Positions 59,086 to 64,000 of a stretch of DNA of 64,000 nt are shown in pieces. A program made the translations under genes and the position numbers. The number at the start of each line of letters is the position of its first letter. Within the stretch, counting starts at the first letter, position 1. The notes beneath the pieces are model-generated. The model was not told where the DNA came from and did no database searches. It saw nothing but the letters and a program-made list of their open reading frames with translations. This DNA comes from Cinclus cinclus. Lineage: Eukaryota > Chordata > Aves > Passeriformes > Cinclidae. The stretch is taken from positions 10,851,630 through 10,915,629 of the forward strand of contig NC_085060.1 of assembly GCF_963662255.1 (NCBI RefSeq), given 5' to 3'.

Positions 59086-62000
59086 TTATGCACAAATGTA
59101 CCTTCATATGAATCTGGGTCAATTAACAATTAACAATTTGGAGTCACAAAATCTTTAACCTGGAATTCAAGGAAATCACACAGAAAAAGAAATCAGGTGA
59201 GAAGCAAATGTTCCTTTCTGTGAAACCTTCAGAACATTCAGTAGATGTCATGTGTCTTAGTCTCCAGATGAAATGCTAGAAACAGGCATGAAGTTTGTGG
59301 AATATGTTTGGCAAACAGATTCAAAGGTTTGCTGTTCATCAGCAAGAAGCCACAGGTCTGTCTTGTTCAGAGAAAGAAATATTTCAGTGGGTTTGGGAAG
59401 TGGAGGGTCCTATTTCACACTGGAGTTGCAGTGCTCTGGCAATAATATGCAGCTACAGGGTGTCAAATTTCTGCATTATAAACTGCTAAAATTCTTAAGT
59501 TTTCATGAGAGTGAGGAACCCAGACAAAGGCAAGTCTTCTGAATGTGGGCAGACAATGACTAATTTTAGCCATGGAAGGACAAATATGCAGAAAGCAATT
59601 GTATCAATTATTATTAGATTATTTTGCTAGAAAGACCTTTGTCCTGATGTATAAATAGAAAATAATTCATAGGTTATGATATAATTTGGCAATTTATAGC
59701 TAGCAGCCCATAACTTCAGTAATGTCTGCTGTCTTTTTGTGATGGCTCATTGGCTTTGGCTATGAAATGTGAGATCCCAGAGATCTGAATGTTTTAAAGC
59801 ATGTGAAACAACCAAAATTAAGTTCCTGATAGCTTTATTTCTTAGTTTTTAATGGAAAATATAAATTTATTTCTAATATTAAAATGTCCTAAAGTGGACA
59901 TAGTTCACTTTTTCTACCATTCACTACAAATGTAATAATTAAATATTAGGTATTTTTTGGTGTGCAAACTACTGTGGAGCTGAAAAATGCAGAATACATT
60001 TTAGAAAATGTTTATTTTGCTGCGTGTCATAGGTCAATTTAGACAGTTTTAGCTCTTAGTAGAGACATATTGATTTTCATGCTTCCCCTATTAGTTAGAA
60101 TGACATATACAAGATACCAAGTGTGAATAGCAGCTAAGGTTCATATATCACAGTCCCAATGCCAACAACAATTTTAACACTCAGAAATAATGGCAACAGA
60201 ATTTAATAAAGGCCAATATTCAAATACCAACTTAATTGAGAAGCACAAAAAAATTGCTTTTTCTCTAATTTAAAATATTTCTTTATCGAAGATGTGTCTG
60301 AGTGCAGTTGCTTTGATAGCTTGAGTAGCTCAGATCTATTACCATTCTCTTCCCTGTAAATCATGAATTAGACCAAATAATACAATTTTTTGCTCTCCCA
60401 CACCTCTGAGCCCTGCAAACAGATCATGTTACACATCCTGTGTTTAAGGATATCTTCTGCAGCTGATCACACAGACAGATGTGCCAGTGAGTCCAATGAG
60501 CTAAAGCCCTTCTTGCCTTCTAACTCAACTTATTTCAGCAAGAAAAACCTCCAGACTTTGTACAAGAGGAAGAGCACAAGGTTGGGTTATTTTGCGTAGG
60601 CTCTCTGACAGAATTGGGAAGATTCAGGGATTCAAATATTTTTTGGACTAGTGTGGGTAAGAGGAACTGCTGGTTTTCAGCTGCTTCCTTAGTGAACTTT
60701 GACTTTAAAAAAAATTCATTTAAAAGGCTAGTGTTTAAGTGCAAATGTTAAATATGTGAATAGATCCTTTGACATAGTAACTGTATTATTTTATTTTATT
60801 TTCTCGTCTAATATGTCTATTCATGTCTATGTCTATGCATTTATATTTATGTATCAAAATATACAAACACATACATATTATTTATATCAGTACTACTCTT
60901 TCAAACTGATGCTGATTGTCTTTCATGTATCAATTTGCTTTTATGCATCTTGTTATTCAATATTCAATATCTTGTAACTCCAAGAGGTCTGAGAATAAAA
61001 AATTTTAAAGATAGGCCATGACATAAGCAGGCAATGGGAGGCAGCCAGCTCACTGCATCTCACAGAGGAAGAACTGTTTTACTCTTGGAAAAATAAAGGC
61101 AGGAAAATCCCCTTATTTTCAAGAGAGCACAACAGTTTCAAAGGACAGACAGAGAAATGAGGAGGCTGTTTGTAGTGATTAGGAGGAACAGACAGTGGCT
61201 TTTTTCTGGAATTCACAGTCTGCACTGGTGTAGAAGGGCAGCAGGCAGGTGCCGTGTGGGTGCTGTGATTTACAGGAACAGAGCAGTTGTCCCTAGTGAA
61301 ACAACATCACAGATCTACAAGCCTGGTGCCTGATCTCTCCATCTCCATTTTGTCTGTAGTTGTTAATAGTCCTTGGACTGTGTATTCAGTCATTTCATTT
61401 CCTTTCATCTTCTTAGAAGGTAAGAGTTTTCTGAACATAGTAGACATAATGCAAGTGTGTTTAGGGTCAGGACTCGACATAGGGGTAGTAAAGTTAACAC
61501 TGAAGGCTGGCTGTTGGCAGCATTTCCCTTAGGCTCCAGTTCCTTTCTGCTTCTGTATGTGCAGTCTTGCCCTGAAGAGTTACTTTAGGTCAGGTCATGG
61601 TTAGGAAGACAAGAAGCTGCAGAGTTTGGCTGCCCAGAAACATCTGAAAGCTTCATAAAAGGATCCCTAAGGTCAGCATGGTTTGACATGATGTTGCACA
61701 GAGCAGGGCCCTCTGTTTGATGGAGTTTGCTGTGGTCCAGGTGATTAGTGGTGGGTAAAGCAGAGGCTGCTGAGGCCTGGAACCTGCAACTGCTGACCAA
61801 GATGCTTCTGACTGGTGTGCACCAGGGGGGTCCTGAGCACATGCGTGGGCTGCTTTCAGCACCAGGGGTGTAGATGTCAGTGTAGAGGTCAACTTGGAGC
61901 TAGACCTCACCATGTGAACACCTGCAAGTATTTGCTGTTTCCAGAAAGTGCTAATGCAGTGAAACATTGGCTCTGATGTATTGCTCCTCTGCCCACACAG

Positions 62001-62845
62001 CACACGTTTTCTGTGCTCACGTATGATTTACATGGAGATTTGACATACAGTTATACTTGGAGATTAGTAAAATTGCAAATTTAATGTCTCAATGCTTGCT
62101 GGGGTTTTCTTAGTTCAGAGAGAGACATTAATGGCTGGGTTCTTGCTAATCTTGTTTTTACCTAGCTTACATTAATGTCCTTGTTTACTTAGCTTAGCTT
62201 AACTTTTGGATGTTGTAGGCTTTCCTCTATGGCAATCTCATCTGGGAATTATCTCATTCTAGTCCTTTTCCCCCCAGTTCCTTTATTTTGTTGGGTTTTG
62301 TTTGTGGTTGCTTGGTTTTTGATTTTTTTTTGAAATGGGCATGGAAGGGTTACGTTTCAGGATAGGCTGCAAACTCCCTTCTTGCTACAGCCTGCAGTAG
62401 GAAGGGTTCACACATTAGACTCCTGTTGTTCCATACTTTGGTGCATTATTGTATTGTTGTGGCTATTTGTCTTCTATTTGGTGTTTGTTAGGTTTAGAGT
62501 TTGGAGAAGTACAGCACTTGTGATTTGAACTTTTAGAGTGGGAACATGGGATCTGCTTTTAGCTTCTCAGTCCCATAGTTTTCTTGAAAATGCAGCAAAC
62601 TTTGGAAATCTTCAACTTGTTTTGAGTGTAGAAGAAATACTGAAATGTTTTGAGTGGGTTGTTTACTGTGAAGTAGGCACTAAAATGGATTTAAAGGACA
62701 TGAGCAATTCATAAGAAAAAATGATCAGTCCAGCCCAAGACAATTGACACTAAAACTTAAAACTTAAACCAAACAAAATCCAGAAAATTTTTCTTTATTT
62801 TTCTTCTGGAATTTCGGTGCTTGTGGAGACAAGAGAACACTGAAA

Positions 62846-62873
62846 ATTGATTGATTGATTGATTGATTGATTG
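62846..62873. repeat. (ATTG)7 microsatellite
   Basis: Seven perfect ATTG units, a likely length-variable marker. Confidence 0.97.
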
Positions 62874-63136
62874 GGTACCTCCATATTGTACAGGGAGTGT
62901 TTTCTTATGATGTTCCCATCTGAAATGTGGTAACATCTTTTAAGTATATATGCTAGCAAAAGTATAAGATAGTGCTAAGAAAAACAGCCTATCCAGAATT
63001 CCCCAGAAATAGGGATGCTTTTCAGAAGTGGCAAATTGATGCAGGCGGGTCTGGAATAACACATCAATCCCAACATATAAATGCTCCTTAAATAAGCAAT
63101 GAAATATAGCATTAATGCTTCAGGGAAAATATAATA

Positions 63137-63155
63137 ATATATATATATATATATA
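63137..63155. repeat. (AT)n dinucleotide microsatellite
   Basis: Nine and a half AT units followed by CACATATATAC. Confidence 0.92.
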
Positions 63156-64000
63156 CACATATATACTTAATAAAATGTAAGCTTTCTGAAATAGAAAAAG
63201 TATTTAAGCATTTATTTTAAATTTTTTTATCAATTCTAAGTATCTAGTGGATTAAAAAAGACTCAATTTACATGAAAAAAAAAAATGGCCTGGAAGATGT
63301 TGTCCAGAAATGCACCATTTTCTCCTTTAAGAGAAAGAAGCAATCTATCTGTTCTCAGAAAACAGACTCCAATTATAGATTTTGTACATGTTACACTCAA
63401 TATGCAGAAATCTGATCAGATCAAAAGCCTGCTCACAGGGTACACCACTTCAGAATTACTTTGGAACAACAGCTTGCAATCTTTATGTAAATTCAAATGT
63501 GTCTCTCTATCTTGTTCTTCCAGTGTTTGGTGTAGCATGAAAAACTGCGTACATCGTCTCTTTTGAAGGGAAATGACTGATGCAATTTTAATAAAGGTTA
63601 CTAACAGAGTGATGTGAATCAGGTTCTATAAAATAGTAAGAGCTAGGTGGCAAACAATTTTACCTTTCAACGCTGCAAATTCTTCTAGCAGAGGAAAGCC
63701 TGCCTGTGGAGTGTGACCTCTTCCCCATAGTAGTTCAGAAGGCATTAAAATGTTTCTGATTCCAAATTTGAAGATTAGTTTATTATAACTGATTTCAAAT
63801 ACCAAGTAGAATAAATTACTTTTAAAGCTTCATACCACATTTTCAAGGCTATCCTTGAAACTTGTACCTTCCTTTTGGTTTTGTCCCTCTGGCCTGAAGG
63901 TTAGATAGGGCTTGTGAGGGCTCAGGGAAAAAATTGCTGATCTGAATAGAGGCACTGAGATGAATTTGGAGGTGGGTGGGGGTGAGAAAGTTAAGAAAGG

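Larger units (their letters stand above)
59086..64000. other. Unique AT-rich DNA, no gene supported
   Basis: Contains simple repeats at 60779-60804 (TTTTA), 62281-62334 (T/G-rich), 62846-62873 (ATTG)7 and 63137-63155 (AT)n. A GC-richer part at 61610-62010 has an antisense frame of 116 codons without family resemblance. No RNA gene or known mobile element was recognised. Confidence 0.55.

Overview
The window looks like avian nuclear DNA, most likely from a passerine. It is AT-rich and low in CpG, with no operons and no compact reading frames. It contains truncated CR1 LINE copies on both strands, which is the typical repeat class of birds, and at least two long-terminal-repeat insertions of avian endogenous-retrovirus type. 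I found no protein-coding gene, exon chain, tRNA, rRNA or CRISPR array that I can support. The window is best read as an intergenic gene desert or the inside of a large intron. The bird assignment rests on recognising CR1 and avian LTR sequence by eye, not on a database search.

Layout. 1-10252 is single-copy-like AT-rich DNA with one old CR1 3' end (about 938-1108). 10253-11760 is a composite: a decayed CR1 reverse-transcriptase fragment (about 10345-11030) lies between two blocks that resemble a songbird ERV LTR. 11761-29445 is mostly unique sequence with a CR1 3' end at 17112-17580 that carries an expanded ATATT microsatellite. 29446-32661 holds a reverse-strand CR1 end and unique sequence. 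32662-34215 is a 1.55-kb ERVL-like solo LTR containing a 12-unit, 39-bp minisatellite and a CpG-rich patch. 34216-46145 is unique sequence with a reverse-strand CR1 (39117-39461) and T/G-rich simple repeats. 46146-46605 is a 460-bp solo LTR with an intact promoter layout (octamer, inverted CCAAT, two GC boxes, TATA box, AATAAA) flanked by GTGC direct repeats. 46606-64000 is mostly unique DNA with a possible polyadenylated retrocopy (49290-50024) and a reverse-strand CR1 (58842-59085).

The most notable signals are the two solo LTRs and the minisatellite. The minisatellite period is divisible by three and keeps frames open on both strands, which creates the longest but spurious ORFs in the window. 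Others are an 18-bp perfect palindrome with a p53-type half-site in the second LTR, the poly(A)/AATAAA/9-bp-repeat signature at 49.3-50.0 kb, and two unexplained ORFs of just over 200 codons. I did not find convincing evidence for a new biological system here.
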